From Pseudomonadota bacterium (GTDB lineage: Bacteria > Pseudomonadota > Gammaproteobacteria > Steroidobacterales > Steroidobacteraceae), in the NCBI GenBank assembly GCA_947459825.1, contig CANHFH010000012.1, positions 1-37,283 on the forward strand: a stretch of DNA of 37,283 nucleotides. The letters are read 5' to 3'. The position numbers and the translations under genes are program-made. Each line of letters starts with the position of its first letter. Positions within the stretch are counted from its first letter, which is position 1. The notes under the pieces were generated by a model, which saw only the letters and a program-made list of their open reading frames with translations, ran no database searches and was not told the DNA's origin. Shown here piece after piece: positions 14,473-23,682 of the stretch.

Positions 14473-14784
14473 TTACTTCTTGGCCTCCGTCGCGGCGGCA
14501 GCGGCGTCCGTCGCGGCAGCGGCGGCGTCCGTCGCGGCGGCGGCGGCCGTGTTGGCGGCGTCCGTCACAGCGGCAGCGGCGTCCGTCGCGGCATCGGTCG
14601 TCGCAGCAGCGGCATCCGTCGCAGCGGCAGCGGCGTCGGTCGCAGCGGCAGCGGCGTCGGTCGCAGCGGCAGCAGCGGCGTCAGCAGCCGGAGCAGCGGC
14701 CTCAGCCGGAGCCTCGGCGGGCTTGCCGCAAGCGGTCAGGGCGAACGCCGCGACGAGGGCGGCGAGAGCGAGCTTCGTCTTCAT
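14473..14784 (-). CDS. Alanine-rich heptad-repeat lipoprotein
   Basis: Small protein of 103 residues that I do not recognise as a named family. The signal peptide [19 protein letters not shown] has a perfect lipobox LTAC (Cys19), and mature residue +2 is Gly, which predicts outer-membrane sorting. After a short Ala/Pro/Glu linker (20-35) the rest is a near-perfect run of seven-residue units of the type ATDAAAA, with a few variants (TTDAATD, VTDAANT), ending ATEAKK. It should form a long, very alanine-rich helix. The DNA shows the matching 21-base tandem repeat. It is monocistronic, with a good promoter (14867-14895) and a strong terminator, suggesting an abundant product. A structural or spacer lipoprotein is only an inference. 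Confidence 0.85.
   Translation of the reverse strand: MKTKLALAALVAAFALTACGKPAEAPAEAAAPAADAAAAAATDAAAAATDAAAAATDAAAATTDAATDAAAAVTDAANTAAAAATDAAAAATDAAAAATEAKK
14484..14700. repeat. 21-base tandem repeats encoding (A)TDAAAA units
   Basis: The C-terminal two thirds of the lipoprotein gene is a degenerate tandem array of a unit close to GCGTCNGTCGCGGCGGCAGCG on the plus strand. About nine to ten units can be followed, interrupted once by shorter spacing. Such arrays can change length by slippage and are difficult for short-read assembly. Confidence 0.8.
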
Positions 14785-14866
14785 GAGTGGATATACCCCA
14801 AAAGTAGAGACAGTTGATAAATCAAACAACCTAGCTAGTTTGTCTGGCGACGTGAATCGCGCACGA

Positions 14867-14895
14867 ATCGTACAGGTTTTGTAGACATTTGTGAA
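14867..14895 (-). promoter_or_regulatory. Sigma-70 promoter for the repeat lipoprotein
   Basis: On the minus strand TTCACA (14895-14890) and TACGAT (14872-14867) are separated by 17 bases. The start would be near 14860, leaving an A/T-rich leader of about 75 bases before the ATG at 14784. This leader region is strikingly A/T-rich compared with everything around it. Confidence 0.65.
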
Positions 14896-14967
14896 CGACC
14901 TGCCGACAGCCGGCTCACCGGGTGTCAGGGCCACGCAACACCCGCCGCCCGGGCAGGCCGGTTGCCC

Positions 14968-14973
14968 TAGAAT
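14968..14973 (+). promoter_or_regulatory. Possible -10 element for pepQ
   Basis: TAGAAT lies 39 bases before the pepQ ATG. No recognisable -35 is found at 16-18 bases upstream, so only the -10 is suggested. RNA would start near 14980. Confidence 0.35.
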
Positions 14974-15012
14974 CCGGTGATCGCCCCGAACGCCCCACCG
15001 CAGGACCTCCCG

Positions 15013-16353
15013 ATGGCCGACCACCCCCTCGCCCCCCTCTTCCAGGACCACCTTGCCGAGATCAGCCGGCGCACCGCCGCAGTGCTGGCGGCGACCGGCT
15101 ACGACGGGGTGGTGCTTCACGCCGGGGAGCAGCTCGGGGTGTTCGAGGACGACCAGCACTACCCGTTCAAGGCCCATGCGCCGTTCCGTTGGTGGGCGCC
15201 GATGACCGACGCCCCCGGGTCGTTGGTGGTGTTCCGCCCGGGGGAGAGGCCCCGGTTGGTGTTCCGCGTCGAGACCGACTTCTGGTACCAGCCCGCGGCC
15301 CTGCCCGAGGCCTGGTGGCCGGGTGCCTTCGATGTGGTGGAGGCCCGCTCGCGGGAGGCCGTCCGGGCAGCGCTGCCCGCCGACCTGCGTCGCATGGCCT
15401 GGATCGGTGACACCCTGCCCGAGCTCGGCGCCTGGGGTGTGGGCGCGGTCAACCCGCCCGCGCTGCTGCGGCGGCTCGACTTCCAACGCAGCCGCAAGAC
15501 GGTCTACGAGATCGCCTGCCTGCGCGAGGCCAACCGCATCGGCGCGCGTGGCCACCGCGCCGCCGAGGCCTGCTTCCAAGCGGGCGGCAGCGAGTACGAC
15601 ATCCATCAGGCCTACGCCTCGGGCTGCGGTCAGCGCGAGCAGGAACTGCCCTACAACGCCATCGTGGCGCTCGACGAGGCGGCCTCGGTGCTGCACTACC
15701 AGGTGCTGCGCCGGGAGCGTCCCACGGCGCCGCGCACGCTGCTGCTCGACGCCGGCGCGACCTTCGCGGGCTACGGCAGCGACATCACCCGTACCCATGT
15801 CCACTCGGCGGCGCCCGCTGACGCAGGCTTCGCGGATCTCGTCGCCGGGATGGACCGGGTACAGCAAGGGCTTTGTGCGATGGTCAGGCCCGGCGTCGAC
15901 TGGCGCGACATCCACCTCGCCGCCGTCGAGCGCATCGCGGGACTGCTGCGCCAGGCTGGCGTGATCCGCTGCAGCGTCGCCGAGTCGTTGGAGAACGGTG
16001 TGGCGCGGCTCTTCTTCCCGCACGGCATCGGCCACCCGCTCGGATTGCAGGTGCACGATGTCGCGGGCTTCATGGCGGACGAGAGCGGCAGCGTCGCGCT
16101 GCCGCGCCCGCCGCTGGACCCTGCCCTGCGCATGACCCGCGTCCTCGAACCCGGCTTCGTGGTGACGATGGAGCCGGGCCTCTATTTCATCGAGGCGCTG
16201 CTCGGCCCTGCTCGCACCGGCCCGCAGGCCCGGCACATCGACTGGCAGCGCGTCGAGCAGCTGCAGCCCTTCGGCGGCATCCGCATCGAAGACAACCTCG
16301 CGGTGACGGCGGACGGCTGCGAGAACCTGACCCGGACGGCCTTCGCCGCCTGA
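15013..16353 (+). CDS. pepQ: Xaa-Pro dipeptidase
   Basis: Metallopeptidase of family M24B, 446 residues, that splits dipeptides with a C-terminal proline; PepQ enzymes can also hydrolyse organophosphates. The five metal ligands align with E. coli PepQ: Asp246 (LLLDAG), Asp257 (GSDITRTHV), His337 (FPHGIGHPLG), Glu387 (TMEPGLYF) and Glu426 (GGIRIEDN). The N-terminal non-catalytic domain spans about 1-160. I use ATG 15013 because AGGA lies a few bases upstream; an in-frame GTG at 14977 would add 12 residues with no family match. The gene converges on mscL. Confidence 0.96.
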   Translation: MADHPLAPLFQDHLAEISRRTAAVLAATGYDGVVLHAGEQLGVFEDDQHYPFKAHAPFRWWAPMTDAPGSLVVFRPGERPRLVFRVETDFWYQPAALPEAWWPGAFDVVEARSREAVRAALPADLRRMAWIGDTLPELGAWGVGAVNPPALLRRLDFQRSRKTVYEIACLREANRIGARGHRAAEACFQAGGSEYDIHQAYASGCGQREQELPYNAIVALDEAASVLHYQVLRRERPTAPRTLLLDAGATFAGYGSDITRTHVHSAAPADAGFADLVAGMDRVQQGLCAMVRPGVDWRDIHLAAVERIAGLLRQAGVIRCSVAESLENGVARLFFPHGIGHPLGLQVHDVAGFMADESGSVALPRPPLDPALRMTRVLEPGFVVTMEPGLYFIEALLGPARTGPQARHIDWQRVEQLQPFGGIRIEDNLAVTADGCENLTRTAFAA

Positions 16354-16371
16354 CGGGGCACTGGGATCCGG

Positions 16372-16401
16372 GGCCGCCCGGGCGTATCGCGCCGGGCGGC
16401 C
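16372..16401. terminator. Hairpin between convergent pepQ and mscL
   Basis: A perfect 10-bp stem (16372-16381 with 16392-16401) encloses a 10-base loop and sits between two convergent stop codons, as expected for a shared bidirectional terminator. T-runs are absent on both sides, so efficiency is unknown. Confidence 0.6.
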
Positions 16402-16411
16402 ACCGCTCCGG

Positions 16412-16807
16412 TCAGCCCTTCTTCAGCAGGTCGCGGATCTCCTCCAGCAACACCTCGTTGCGCGGCGGCGCCGGCGGCGCGGCGGGCGGCGCCTCGGGTC
16501 GCTTCATGCGGTTGATCGCCTTGATGGCGAGGAACAGCGCCAGCGCGATCACCGTGAAGTCGAAGATGGTCTGGGCGAAGGCGCCCCACTTCAGCACCAC
16601 CTCCGAGCCGTCCGGCGCGGTGCCGAGCGAGGTACCGAGTTCATTGAACGACACGCCGCCCACCGCCTTGCCGAGCAGCGGCATCACGATGTCGCCCACC
16701 AGCGACGAGACGATCTTGCCGAACGCGGCGCCGATCACGACACCGACCGCGAGGTCGATGACGTTGCCGCGCATGGCGAACTCACGGAATTCCTTGACGA
16801 TGCTCAT
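16412..16807 (-). CDS. mscL: Large-conductance mechanosensitive channel
   Basis: Inner-membrane pentameric channel of 131 residues that opens under membrane tension to release solutes in hypo-osmotic shock. The N-terminal amphipathic segment [22 protein letters not shown] leads into TM1 (about 14-40, with the pore-lining [19 protein letters not shown]). TM2 is about 78-98 ([19 protein letters not shown]), followed by a Pro/Ala linker and a C-terminal helix [12 protein letters not shown]. The start has GGAGG upstream. A TATAGA at 16848-16843 (minus strand) could be its -10. It lies downstream of the rplQ terminator and probably has its own transcript. Confidence 0.97.
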   Translation of the reverse strand: MSIVKEFREFAMRGNVIDLAVGVVIGAAFGKIVSSLVGDIVMPLLGKAVGGVSFNELGTSLGTAPDGSEVVLKWGAFAQTIFDFTVIALALFLAIKAINRMKRPEAPPAAPPAPPRNEVLLEEIRDLLKKG

Positions 16808-16899
16808 GGGGTACCCCTCCGGTTGTACAAGACGGAGGGAAGTCTATACGGCAGGCCCGGCGAATCCACCTGTACCGAAGCAGCAGCGCCAAAGCAGAA

Positions 16900-16927
16900 G
16901 GCCGGCGTCCCTTGCGAGACGCCGGCC
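16900..16927 (-). terminator. Terminator after rplQ
   Basis: A perfect 10-bp GC-rich inverted repeat (16918-16927 with 16900-16909, eight-base loop) starts 43 bases past the rplQ stop on the minus strand and is followed by TTCTGCTTT. The T-run is interrupted, but position at the end of the ribosomal block makes a transcription terminator likely. Confidence 0.72.
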
Positions 16928-16970
16928 CTCGGTCCGGTCAGCGGAAGGCCCGGTCGTGCCGGGCGGACGG

Positions 16971-17450
16971 TCAGGCCGCGGCGGCCTTGCGCGCCCGCGG
17001 CTTCGCGGCCGTCTTGGCCTTCGCCTTGCCCTTCTTCTTCGTCGCGGCGGCCTTACCCTCGTCGGCGGCTTCGGCGCCCTCAGCGGCGGCGGCCGGACGG
17101 TCGACGAGCTGCATCAGCGCCATCGGCGCCGAGTCACCCGGCCGCGGCATCATGTGCAGGATGCGGGTGTAGCCGCCGGCGCGCGCCTTGAAGCGCGGAC
17201 CGAGGTCGTCGAAGAGCTTCTCGACGATCGCGGCATCGCGCAGGCGCGCGAACGCGAGCCGACGGCGCGCCTCGCTGTCGGTCTTGCCGAGCGTGATCAG
17301 GGGCTCGACCACCCGCCGCAGCTCCTTGGCCTTCGGCACCGTGGTGCGGATGGTCTCGTGACGCAGCAGCGCGACGCTGAGGTTGCGCATCAGCGCGTGG
17401 CGGTGCGGAGCGTTGCGCGACAGCTGTCGCCCGGAAAGTCTATGACGCAT
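16971..17450 (-). CDS. rplQ: 50S ribosomal protein L17
   Basis: Large-subunit protein of 159 residues near the polypeptide exit. The conserved core [20 protein letters not shown] to about residue 118 is standard. A 40-residue tail rich in Ala and Lys ([19 protein letters not shown]) follows and is longer than in E. coli L17 (127 residues). It is the last gene of the ribosomal block, 54 bases after rpoA. Confidence 0.98.
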   Translation of the reverse strand: MRHRLSGRQLSRNAPHRHALMRNLSVALLRHETIRTTVPKAKELRRVVEPLITLGKTDSEARRRLAFARLRDAAIVEKLFDDLGPRFKARAGGYTRILHMMPRPGDSAPMALMQLVDRPAAAAEGAEAADEGKAAATKKKGKAKAKTAAKPRARKAAAA

Positions 17451-17504
17451 TTCTGAACCTCACGAATACATGGGCGGCGCGGCCCCGCGGGCCGCACCGG
17501 TCCG

Positions 17505-18512
17505 TCACATCAGCCCCGGACGCTCTTCGTCGTGGCGCAGCCCGGCGGGCGGCCAGCCGTCGAGACGCATGCCGAGCATCAGACCGTGGCTCTGCAGCAC
17601 TTCCTTGATCTCGGTCAGCGACTTCTTGCCGAGGTTCGGGGTGCGCAGCAGCTCGACCTCGGTGCGCTGCACCAGGTCGCCGATGTAGTGGATGTTCTCG
17701 GCCTTGAGGCAGTTCGCACTGCGCACCGTGAGCTCGAGCTCGTCCACCGGACGCAGCAGGATGGGGTCGAACTGGGCCGACTCGGCCTTGCCGCCGGCCT
17801 CTTCCTCGCCCTGCAGGTCCACGAACACCGACAGCTGGTCCTTGAGGATGCTGCCGGCGCGACGGATCGCTTCCTCGGCGTCGATCGTGCCGTTGGTCTC
17901 GATGTCGAGGACCAGCTTGTCCAGATCGGTGCGCTGCTCGACGCGCGCCGCCTCGACCGAGTAGGTCACGCGACGGATCGGGCTGAACGAGGCATCGAGC
18001 TGCAGGCGGCCGATCGGGCGGGTCGCCTCCTCGAACGCGACGCGCTGCGAGGCCGGGCGGTAGCCGCGACCGCGCTCGACGCGCAGGGTCATCGTGAGCT
18101 CACCGGCCTTGGTCAGGTTGGCGATCACGAGCTCGGGGTTCACCACCTCGACATCGTGGTCGGTCTGGATGTCGCCGGCCGTGACCGGGCCGGGGCCCTT
18201 CTTCGACAGGCGCAGCTCCGCGGAATCACGCGAGTGCATGCGGATCGCGACCTGCTTCAGGTTGAGCAGGATGTCGACCACGTCCTCCTGCACGCCCTCG
18301 ATGGAGGTGTACTCGTGGAGCACGCCCTCGATCTCGGCTTCCGTGATGGCGGCGCCGGGCATCGAGGAGAGCAGCACGCGGCGCAGCGCGTTGCCGAGCG
18401 TGTGGCCGAAGCCCCGCTCGAACGGCTCGATGACGACGCGCGCCTGGCGGGGCGCGAGCGGGCTCACCTTCACCACGCGCGGCTTCAGGAATTCGCTGAC
18501 GGATCCTTGCAT
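17505..18512 (-). CDS. rpoA: RNA polymerase alpha subunit
   Basis: Alpha subunit, 335 residues. The N-terminal dimerisation domain ([20 protein letters not shown], about 32-51) begins RNA polymerase assembly. The C-terminal domain (about 250-320, [20 protein letters not shown]) carries the Arg that contacts UP-element DNA and activators, and [14 protein letters not shown]. The tail after 320 ([14 protein letters not shown]) is lineage-specific. It is placed between rpsD and rplQ as in other proteobacterial alpha operons. Confidence 0.99.
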   Translation of the reverse strand: MQGSVSEFLKPRVVKVSPLAPRQARVVIEPFERGFGHTLGNALRRVLLSSMPGAAITEAEIEGVLHEYTSIEGVQEDVVDILLNLKQVAIRMHSRDSAELRLSKKGPGPVTAGDIQTDHDVEVVNPELVIANLTKAGELTMTLRVERGRGYRPASQRVAFEEATRPIGRLQLDASFSPIRRVTYSVEAARVEQRTDLDKLVLDIETNGTIDAEEAIRRAGSILKDQLSVFVDLQGEEEAGGKAESAQFDPILLRPVDELELTVRSANCLKAENIHYIGDLVQRTEVELLRTPNLGKKSLTEIKEVLQSHGLMLGMRLDGWPPAGLRHDEERPGLM

Positions 18513-18543
18513 GTTTCGTCCCTCTGTCCGGTCGCTCAGGAGA

Positions 18544-19167
18544 TCACTTCGAGTACAACTCGACGACCAGGTTCTCGTTGATGTCGGGCAGGATCTCGTC
18601 CCGTCCCGGCACCTGCTTGAAGACGCCCTTCATCTCCTTGTCGTCCACCTGCACCCACTCGGGGAGGCCGACCTGCGAGGCGATCTGCATGGCGTTCTGG
18701 ATGCGCAGCTGCTTGCGGGCCTTCTCGCGGATCTGGACGACATCGCCCGGACGCACCTGATAGGACGCGATGGTGACGGCGCCGCCGTTCACCTCGACGC
18801 CCTTGTGGCTCACCAGCTGGCGGGCCTCGGAGCGGGTCGCGGCGAAGCCCATGCGGTACACCACGTTGTCGAGACGGCACTCGAGGAGCTTGAGGAGGTT
18901 CTCGCCCGTGGCGCCCGGACGGCGGGCGGCCTCGGTGTAGTAGTTCGCGAACTGACGCTCCAGCACGCCGTACATGCGGCGCAGCTTCTGCTTCTCGCGC
19001 AGCTGGCTGCCGTACTCCGACAGGCGGGTCTTGCGCTCGCTCTTGACGCCGCCCGGCGGCACCTGGAGCTTGCACTTGGACTCGAGCGGCTTGACGCCGC
19101 TCTTCAGGAAGAGGTCGGTGCCCTCGCGACGAGCGAGCTTGCACTTGGGACCGATATAACGAGCCAT
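18544..19167 (-). CDS. rpsD: 30S ribosomal protein S4
   Basis: Small-subunit assembly-initiator protein of 207 residues that binds the 5' domain of 16S rRNA; in E. coli it represses its own operon at the rpsM leader. The S4 RNA-binding domain is at about 97-160 ([32 protein letters not shown]). Only two N-terminal Cys (Cys9, Cys32) are present, so this is the zinc-free type. It lies 25 bases after rpsK and 31 before rpoA. Confidence 0.99.
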   Translation of the reverse strand: MARYIGPKCKLARREGTDLFLKSGVKPLESKCKLQVPPGGVKSERKTRLSEYGSQLREKQKLRRMYGVLERQFANYYTEAARRPGATGENLLKLLECRLDNVVYRMGFAATRSEARQLVSHKGVEVNGGAVTIASYQVRPGDVVQIREKARKQLRIQNAMQIASQVGLPEWVQVDDKEMKGVFKQVPGRDEILPDINENLVVELYSK

Positions 19168-19192
19168 GCGTGATGTCCTCTTCGTGCCTGCG

Positions 19193-19600
19193 TCAGACGC
19201 GGCGCTTCTTGGGGGGGCGGCAGCCGTTATGCGGGATCGGCGTGACGTCGAAGATGCTGGTGATCTTCAGGCCGCAGGCGTTGAGCGCGCGGACCGCCGA
19301 CTCGCGGCCCGGGCCGGGACCCGCGACGCGCACTTCCACGTTGCGCAGGCCATGCTCCTGCGCGGCGACGCCGGCCTTCTCGGCGGCGACCTGCGCGGCG
19401 AACGGGGTCGACTTGCGCGAGCCGCGGAAACCGCAGCCGCCCGAGGTCGCCCACGAGAGCGTGTTGCCCTGACGGTCGGTGATCGTGATGATCGTGTTGT
19501 TGAAGGACGCGTGCACGTGCGCGATGCCGTCGAGCACGTTCTTGCGCGCCTTCTTGGGCTTCTTCGCGCCGCCGGCGCCCTGCTGCTTGTTGTCTGCCAT
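19193..19600 (-). CDS. rpsK: 30S ribosomal protein S11
   Basis: Platform protein of the small subunit, 135 residues, next to the E-site and the 3' end of 16S rRNA. Conserved blocks are [37 protein letters not shown] and the C-terminal [15 protein letters not shown]. The N-terminus has a Lys/Gly-rich extension. It follows rpsM after 15 bases. Confidence 0.99.
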   Translation of the reverse strand: MADNKQQGAGGAKKPKKARKNVLDGIAHVHASFNNTIITITDRQGNTLSWATSGGCGFRGSRKSTPFAAQVAAEKAGVAAQEHGLRNVEVRVAGPGPGRESAVRALNACGLKITSIFDVTPIPHNGCRPPKKRRV

Positions 19601-19615
19601 ATCCTGCCTGCTGCC

Positions 19616-19996
19616 TTATGCCTTGCCCGGGGGCGCGTTGAGCTTGACCGCCTGCTTGCGCGGGCCCTTGCGCGTACGCGCGTTGGTGCGCGTGCGCTGC
19701 CCGCGGACCGGCAGACCCTTGCGGTGGCGCATGCCACGGTAGGTGCCGAGGTCCATCAGGCGCTTGATGTTCATCGACACCTCGCGGCGCAGGTCGCCCT
19801 CGACCAGGCCCTTCGAGATCTGCGCGCGCAGCGCGGTGACCTCGGACTCGGTCAGGTCCTTCACCTTGGTGGTCGGGTCGACGCCCGCGGCGGCGCAGAC
19901 GCTGCGCGCACGGGTGCGTCCCACGCCGAAGATGTGGGTGAGCCCGATGACGACATGCTTGTTCATCGGGATGTTTATGCCGGCGATACGTGCCAT
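19616..19996 (-). CDS. rpsM: 30S ribosomal protein S13
   Basis: Head protein of the small subunit, 126 residues, contacting tRNA and the B1 bridges. It starts [19 protein letters not shown] at ATG 19996, with AAGGA five bases before; an upstream in-frame start would add 12 unrelated residues. The helix-two-turn-helix region and basic tail [17 protein letters not shown] are normal; the last 14 residues extend beyond E. coli S13. First gene of the alpha segment, with a promoter candidate just upstream. Confidence 0.99.
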   Translation of the reverse strand: MARIAGINIPMNKHVVIGLTHIFGVGRTRARSVCAAAGVDPTTKVKDLTESEVTALRAQISKGLVEGDLRREVSMNIKRLMDLGTYRGMRHRKGLPVRGQRTRTNARTRKGPRKQAVKLNAPPGKA

Positions 19997-20012
19997 GTTC
20001 CTTTGCCCCGAA

Positions 20013-20058
20013 GCCGCCGAAAGGGGCGGCATTCTAATGGAAAAACCCTGATCCTCAA
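20013..20058 (-). promoter_or_regulatory. Candidate alpha-operon promoter and hairpin before rpsM
   Basis: On the minus strand TTGAGG (20058-20053, containing the rpmJ stop codon) and TAGAAT (20036-20031) are 16 bases apart, placing a start near 20024, about 28 bases before rpsM. A GCCGCC/GGCGGC hairpin (20013-20030) lies at the start site. The alpha operon has its own S4-controlled leader in E. coli, but this leader is too short to carry that pseudoknot upstream of the ribosome-binding site. Confidence 0.45.
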
Positions 20059-20168
20059 CCCTGCCGCTGCTTGTGCCGCGGATCCTTGCAGATCACATAG
20101 ACGACGCCGCGGCGCCGCACGATCTTGCAGTCCTTACAGATCTTCTTGACGGACGGACGAACTTTCAT
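20055..20168 (-). CDS. rpmJ: 50S ribosomal protein L36
   Basis: The smallest ribosomal protein, 37 residues, starting [17 protein letters not shown] and ending RHKQRQG. The zinc ligands Cys11, Cys14, Cys27 and His32 are all present, so it is the zinc-binding (C+) form; a C- paralogue, if the genome has one, is not in this window. It lies 16 bases after secY, its usual place. Confidence 0.98.
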   Translation of the reverse strand: MKVRPSVKKICKDCKIVRRRGVVYVICKDPRHKQRQG

Positions 20169-20184
20169 TTCGGTTACCTTTCGC

Positions 20185-21546
20185 TCACTGCGGGGCGCCG
20201 CCGCGGCCATACCCCATGAGGTTGGCCTGCTTCAGCAGCCCCGGATATTGGTGGGACATCAGGTGGGCCTGCAGCTGCGCCATGAAGTCCATGGCGACCA
20301 CCACCACGATCAGCAGCGAGGTGCCGCCGAACACCAGCAGCAGCCCGCTGCCGCCCAGCCGGCTCTGCGAGATGAGCAGCTCGGGCAGCAGACAGACGCC
20401 GGCCACGTAGATCGCGCCCCACAGCGTCAGTCGCGTGAGCACCTTGTCGATGTACTCGCCGGTCTGCTGGCCGGGGCGGATGCCCGGGATGAACGCGCCC
20501 GACTTCTTGAGGTTGTCGGAGGTCTCGCGCGCGTTGAACACCAGCGCCGTGTAGAAGAAGCAGAAGAAGATGATCAGCGCCGCGTACAGCACGAGGTGCA
20601 GCGGCTGACCGTAGCCGAGCGTGGCGGCGAAGGTCTGCAGGCCCTCGGCGAACTTGCCCTCGCCGGTGCCGAAGAACTGCGCGATGGTGGTCGGCACCAG
20701 CAGCAGGCTCGAGGCGAAGATCGGCGGGATGACGCCGGCCATGTTGATCTTGAACGGCAGGTGGCTGGTCTGGCCGGCCATCACGCGGCGGCCGACCTGG
20801 CGCTTGGCGTAGTGCACGGCGATACGGCGCTGCGCGCGCTCGACATAGACGCAGATGGCGGTGACGGCGAGCACCAGGACCAGCAGCACGATGGCCTGCA
20901 CGCCCGACATCTCGCCCGTGTTGACCGCTTCGATGGTGCGGCCGACCGCGCCCGGCAGCGTCGCCAGGATGCCGGCGAGGATGATCATGGAGATGCCGTT
21001 GCCGATGCCGCGCTCGGTGACCTGCTCGCCGAGCCACATCAGGAACATCGTGCCCGTGGTCATCGTGATGGTGGCGATGAACAGGAACGACCAGCCCGGG
21101 GCCACGACCATGCCGCCGTTCTGCAGCGCCGTCGCGGCGCCGAGCGACTGGAACACCGCGAGCACCAGCGTGCCGTAGCGGGTGATCTGGGTGAGCTTGC
21201 GCCGGCCGGACTCGCCTTCCTTGCGGTACTCCTCCCAGGGCGGGTACACCATCGAGACCATCTGCACGATGATCGAGGCGGAGATGTAGGGCATCACGCC
21301 CATCGCGAAGATCGACAGACGCTCGAGCGCGCCGCCCGAGAACACATTGGCGAGACCGAGCAGCGTGCCGGCGGTGTCCTGGAAGAACCGCGCCACCTCG
21401 GCGGGATCGATGCCCGGCACCGGGATGAAGGTACCGATGCGGTAGACGATCAGCGCGCCCAGCAGGAACAGCACGCGCGAACGCACCTCGCCGAAGCGGG
21501 TGGCGTCCGCGAGAGTCGCTGCCGGATTGCCTACGCCTGTGGCCAA
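20185..21546 (-). CDS. secY: Protein translocase subunit SecY
   Basis: Channel subunit of the Sec translocon, 453 residues, with ten predicted membrane helices. Typical blocks include the plug/TM2a region, [18 protein letters not shown] in the first large cytoplasmic loop, and the C5-loop segment [15 protein letters not shown], needed for SecA-driven export. The start is TTG at 21546 ([16 protein letters not shown]), supported by GGAG six to seven bases upstream. It sits between rplO and rpmJ in the spc segment. Confidence 0.98.
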   Translation of the reverse strand: MATGVGNPAATLADATRFGEVRSRVLFLLGALIVYRIGTFIPVPGIDPAEVARFFQDTAGTLLGLANVFSGGALERLSIFAMGVMPYISASIIVQMVSMVYPPWEEYRKEGESGRRKLTQITRYGTLVLAVFQSLGAATALQNGGMVVAPGWSFLFIATITMTTGTMFLMWLGEQVTERGIGNGISMIILAGILATLPGAVGRTIEAVNTGEMSGVQAIVLLVLVLAVTAICVYVERAQRRIAVHYAKRQVGRRVMAGQTSHLPFKINMAGVIPPIFASSLLLVPTTIAQFFGTGEGKFAEGLQTFAATLGYGQPLHLVLYAALIIFFCFFYTALVFNARETSDNLKKSGAFIPGIRPGQQTGEYIDKVLTRLTLWGAIYVAGVCLLPELLISQSRLGGSGLLLVFGGTSLLIVVVVAMDFMAQLQAHLMSHQYPGLLKQANLMGYGRGGAPQ

Positions 21547-21562
21547 GATGCTCTCCGTATCC

Positions 21563-21997
21563 TCAGGCTTCGAGGCGGCCGCCGGCCGCTTCGATGGCGG
21601 CCTTGGCGCCCTTGGTCGCGCCCACGCCCTTCAGCGTGACGGCACGGGTGATGCTGCCCGACAGCACGACCTTGGCGACCTCGGCGTGCGCCGGGACCAC
21701 ATTGGCGGCCTTGAGCGCGGCGAGGTCGACCACATCGCCCTGCACCTTCGCGAGCTCATCGAGGCGGACCTCGGCGCGCGTCGCCTTGATGGCCGAGCGG
21801 AAGCCGACCTTCGGCATCCGGCGCTGCAGCGGCATCTGGCCGCCTTCGAAACCGACCTTGTGATAGCCGCCCTTGCGGGCGCGCTGGCCCTTCACGCCGC
21901 GGCCGCAGGTCTTGCCCTGACCGGCCGAAGCGCCGCGACCGACGCGCAGGCGCGGGCGCTTGGAACCCGGGGCCGGCTTGATGGTGTTGATGCGCAT
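21563..21997 (-). CDS. rplO: 50S ribosomal protein L15
   Basis: Large-subunit assembly protein of 144 residues. The Gly/Lys-rich extended N-terminal arm is evident ([26 protein letters not shown]) and the globular C-terminal domain follows from about residue 75. It lies 36 bases after rpmD and 16 before secY. Confidence 0.98.
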   Translation of the reverse strand: MRINTIKPAPGSKRPRLRVGRGASAGQGKTCGRGVKGQRARKGGYHKVGFEGGQMPLQRRMPKVGFRSAIKATRAEVRLDELAKVQGDVVDLAALKAANVVPAHAEVAKVVLSGSITRAVTLKGVGATKGAKAAIEAAGGRLEA

Positions 21998-22033
21998 GTC
22001 CGTTGACTCCTTGATGCTGCCGTCGCGCTGCCG

Positions 22034-22219
22034 TCAGGCTTCCGCGACCGACAGCAGATGACGCGCGGTGCGGACCATGCCGCGGTTCTCCGCCGTGTCC
22101 GCGACCGTGACCGTCTGGTGCCGGCGACGCAGGCCGAGACCGCGCACCGACTGCACGATGTTCGCGAGCTGCCCGTGCAGGCTCTTCTTCAGGGTGACCT
22201 TGATCTGCTTGCTGGCCAT
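22034..22219 (-). CDS. rpmD: 50S ribosomal protein L30
   Basis: Small large-subunit protein of 61 residues: MASKQIKVTLKKSLHGQLAN then VRGLGLRRRHQTVTVADT and RGMVRTARHLLSV. The ATG at 22219 is chosen because it gives the normal family length; longer readings enter rpsE. It follows rpsE after 5 bases. Confidence 0.98.
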   Translation of the reverse strand: MASKQIKVTLKKSLHGQLANIVQSVRGLGLRRRHQTVTVADTAENRGMVRTARHLLSVAEA

Positions 22220-22224
22220 GGTGC

Positions 22225-22731
22225 TCAACCCGTGATCTCGTCGACCGTCTTGCCGCGCTTGGCGGCGATGTCCTCGGGCGAGCGCACCGAGGCGAGGGCC
22301 TTCACGGTGGCGCGCACGACGTTGATCGCGTTGCGCGAGCCGTAGCTCTTGGCGAGCACGTTGCGCACGCCGGCGCACTCGAGCACCGCGCGCATGCCGC
22401 CGCCCGCGATGACGCCGGTACCGTCGGAGGCCGGCTGCATCAGCACGCGGGTCGCGCCGTGGTTGGCCTTCACCGAGTAGTGCAGGGTGTCGTTGCGCAG
22501 CGCGACGTTCACCATGTTCTTGCGGGCCGCGGCCATGGCCTTGGAGATGGCCACCGGCACCTCGCGGGCCTTGCCGAAGCCGAAGCCGACGCGGCCGGCG
22601 CCGTCGCCCACCACGGTCAACGCGGTGAAGCCGAACTGGCGACCGCCCTTGACGGTCTTCGAGGTGCGGTTGACGGCGACAAGCTTCTCGAGGAAGTCGT
22701 CGGTCGCCTGCGATCTTTCGGGTCGTGCCAT
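22225..22731 (-). CDS. rpsE: 30S ribosomal protein S5
   Basis: Small-subunit protein of 168 residues that takes part in decoding accuracy and mRNA helicase activity at the entry pore. The double-stranded-RNA-binding-like N-domain ([20 protein letters not shown]) and the C-domain with [20 protein letters not shown] are complete. It follows rplR after 15 bases. Confidence 0.99.
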   Translation of the reverse strand: MARPERSQATDDFLEKLVAVNRTSKTVKGGRQFGFTALTVVGDGAGRVGFGFGKAREVPVAISKAMAAARKNMVNVALRNDTLHYSVKANHGATRVLMQPASDGTGVIAGGGMRAVLECAGVRNVLAKSYGSRNAINVVRATVKALASVRSPEDIAAKRGKTVDEITG

Positions 22732-22746
22732 TTGCGATGCCCTGCC

Positions 22747-23106
22747 TTAGAACTCGAGACCGGCTTCACGCGCGGCTTCCGCCAGCGCCTTGATGCGGCC
22801 GTGGTACATGAAACCCGCGCGGTCGAACGCCACCTTGGCGACGCCCGCGGCCTTCGCGCGCTCGGCGATGGCGCGGCCGACGGCCTTGGCGGCCTCGACG
22901 TTGCCCGTGCCCGAGAGCCCCTGCGCCACGCCGTCCTGCACCGTGGAGGCGGCCGCGATGACGCGGGCTCCGGCGGCGTCGAACACCTGCGCGTAGATGT
23001 GGCGGGGCGTACGGTGCACCGTGAGGCGCGGGGTGCCCTGCTCCCGGATCTTCGCCCGGGTGCGCACCGCGCGCCGCTGACGGCGCTCTTTCTTCGTGAT
23101 CTGCAT
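22747..23106 (-). CDS. rplR: 50S ribosomal protein L18
   Basis: 5S-rRNA-binding protein of 119 residues in the central protuberance. The N-terminus is basic and Arg-rich ([20 protein letters not shown]) and the conserved C-terminal segment is [20 protein letters not shown]. It lies 27 bases after rplF. Confidence 0.98.
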   Translation of the reverse strand: MQITKKERRQRRAVRTRAKIREQGTPRLTVHRTPRHIYAQVFDAAGARVIAAASTVQDGVAQGLSGTGNVEAAKAVGRAIAERAKAAGVAKVAFDRAGFMYHGRIKALAEAAREAGLEF

Positions 23107-23133
23107 CTGTTCGTCCTCGTCTGTCGCGCGCGG

Positions 23134-23658
23134 TTACTTCTTCTTGCCTTCCTTGAGCGAGATCTTCTCGCCGGAATAACGCACACCCTTGCCCTTGTAG
23201 GGCTCGGGCGGACGCAGTCCGCGGATCTCGGCGGCCACCTGGCCGATGCGCTGCTTGTCGGAGCCCTTCAGCAGGATCTCGGTCTGGCTCGGCGCCTCGA
23301 CCGTGATGCCCTCGGGCATGTCCATGGCGATGGGGTGCGAGAAGCCGAGCGTCAGGTTCAGCGTCTTGCCCTGCACCGCGGCGCGGTAACCGACGCCCAC
23401 CAGCTCGAGCTTGCGCTCGTAGCCCTTGGAGACGCCCTGCACCATGTTGGCGAGGTGGGCGCGCACGGCGCCGGCCTGCATGCGGTTCGAGGTGTCGTAC
23501 TTCACCTCGAGCTGCTTGTCGGCCTGCACGACCTTGACGCCCGAGTTGAGCGGCACGGACAGCGTGCCCTTGGCGCCCTTCAGCGTCACGGCGTCGTCGG
23601 AGATGGTCGCCGTCACGCCCTGGGGCAGCGCAACGGGTTGCTTGGCTACACGGCTCAT
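23134..23658 (-). CDS. rplF: 50S ribosomal protein L6
   Basis: Two-domain protein near the sarcin-ricin loop and factor-binding centre, 174 residues. The first domain starts MSRVAKQPVALPQGVTATI; the second contains GFSHPIAMDMPEGITVEAPS and the signature PPEPYKGKGVRYSGEKISLK. Slightly shorter than E. coli L6 but complete. Confidence 0.99.
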   Translation of the reverse strand: MSRVAKQPVALPQGVTATISDDAVTLKGAKGTLSVPLNSGVKVVQADKQLEVKYDTSNRMQAGAVRAHLANMVQGVSKGYERKLELVGVGYRAAVQGKTLNLTLGFSHPIAMDMPEGITVEAPSQTEILLKGSDKQRIGQVAAEIRGLRPPEPYKGKGVRYSGEKISLKEGKKK

Positions 23659-23682
23659 GTTCCGTTCCTCGGGATCAAGGCG

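Noticed and set aside
20019-20054. S4-binding pseudoknot of the alpha operon
   Set aside because: The rpmJ-rpsM gap is 58 bases and I could not identify the nested pairing of the E. coli element.
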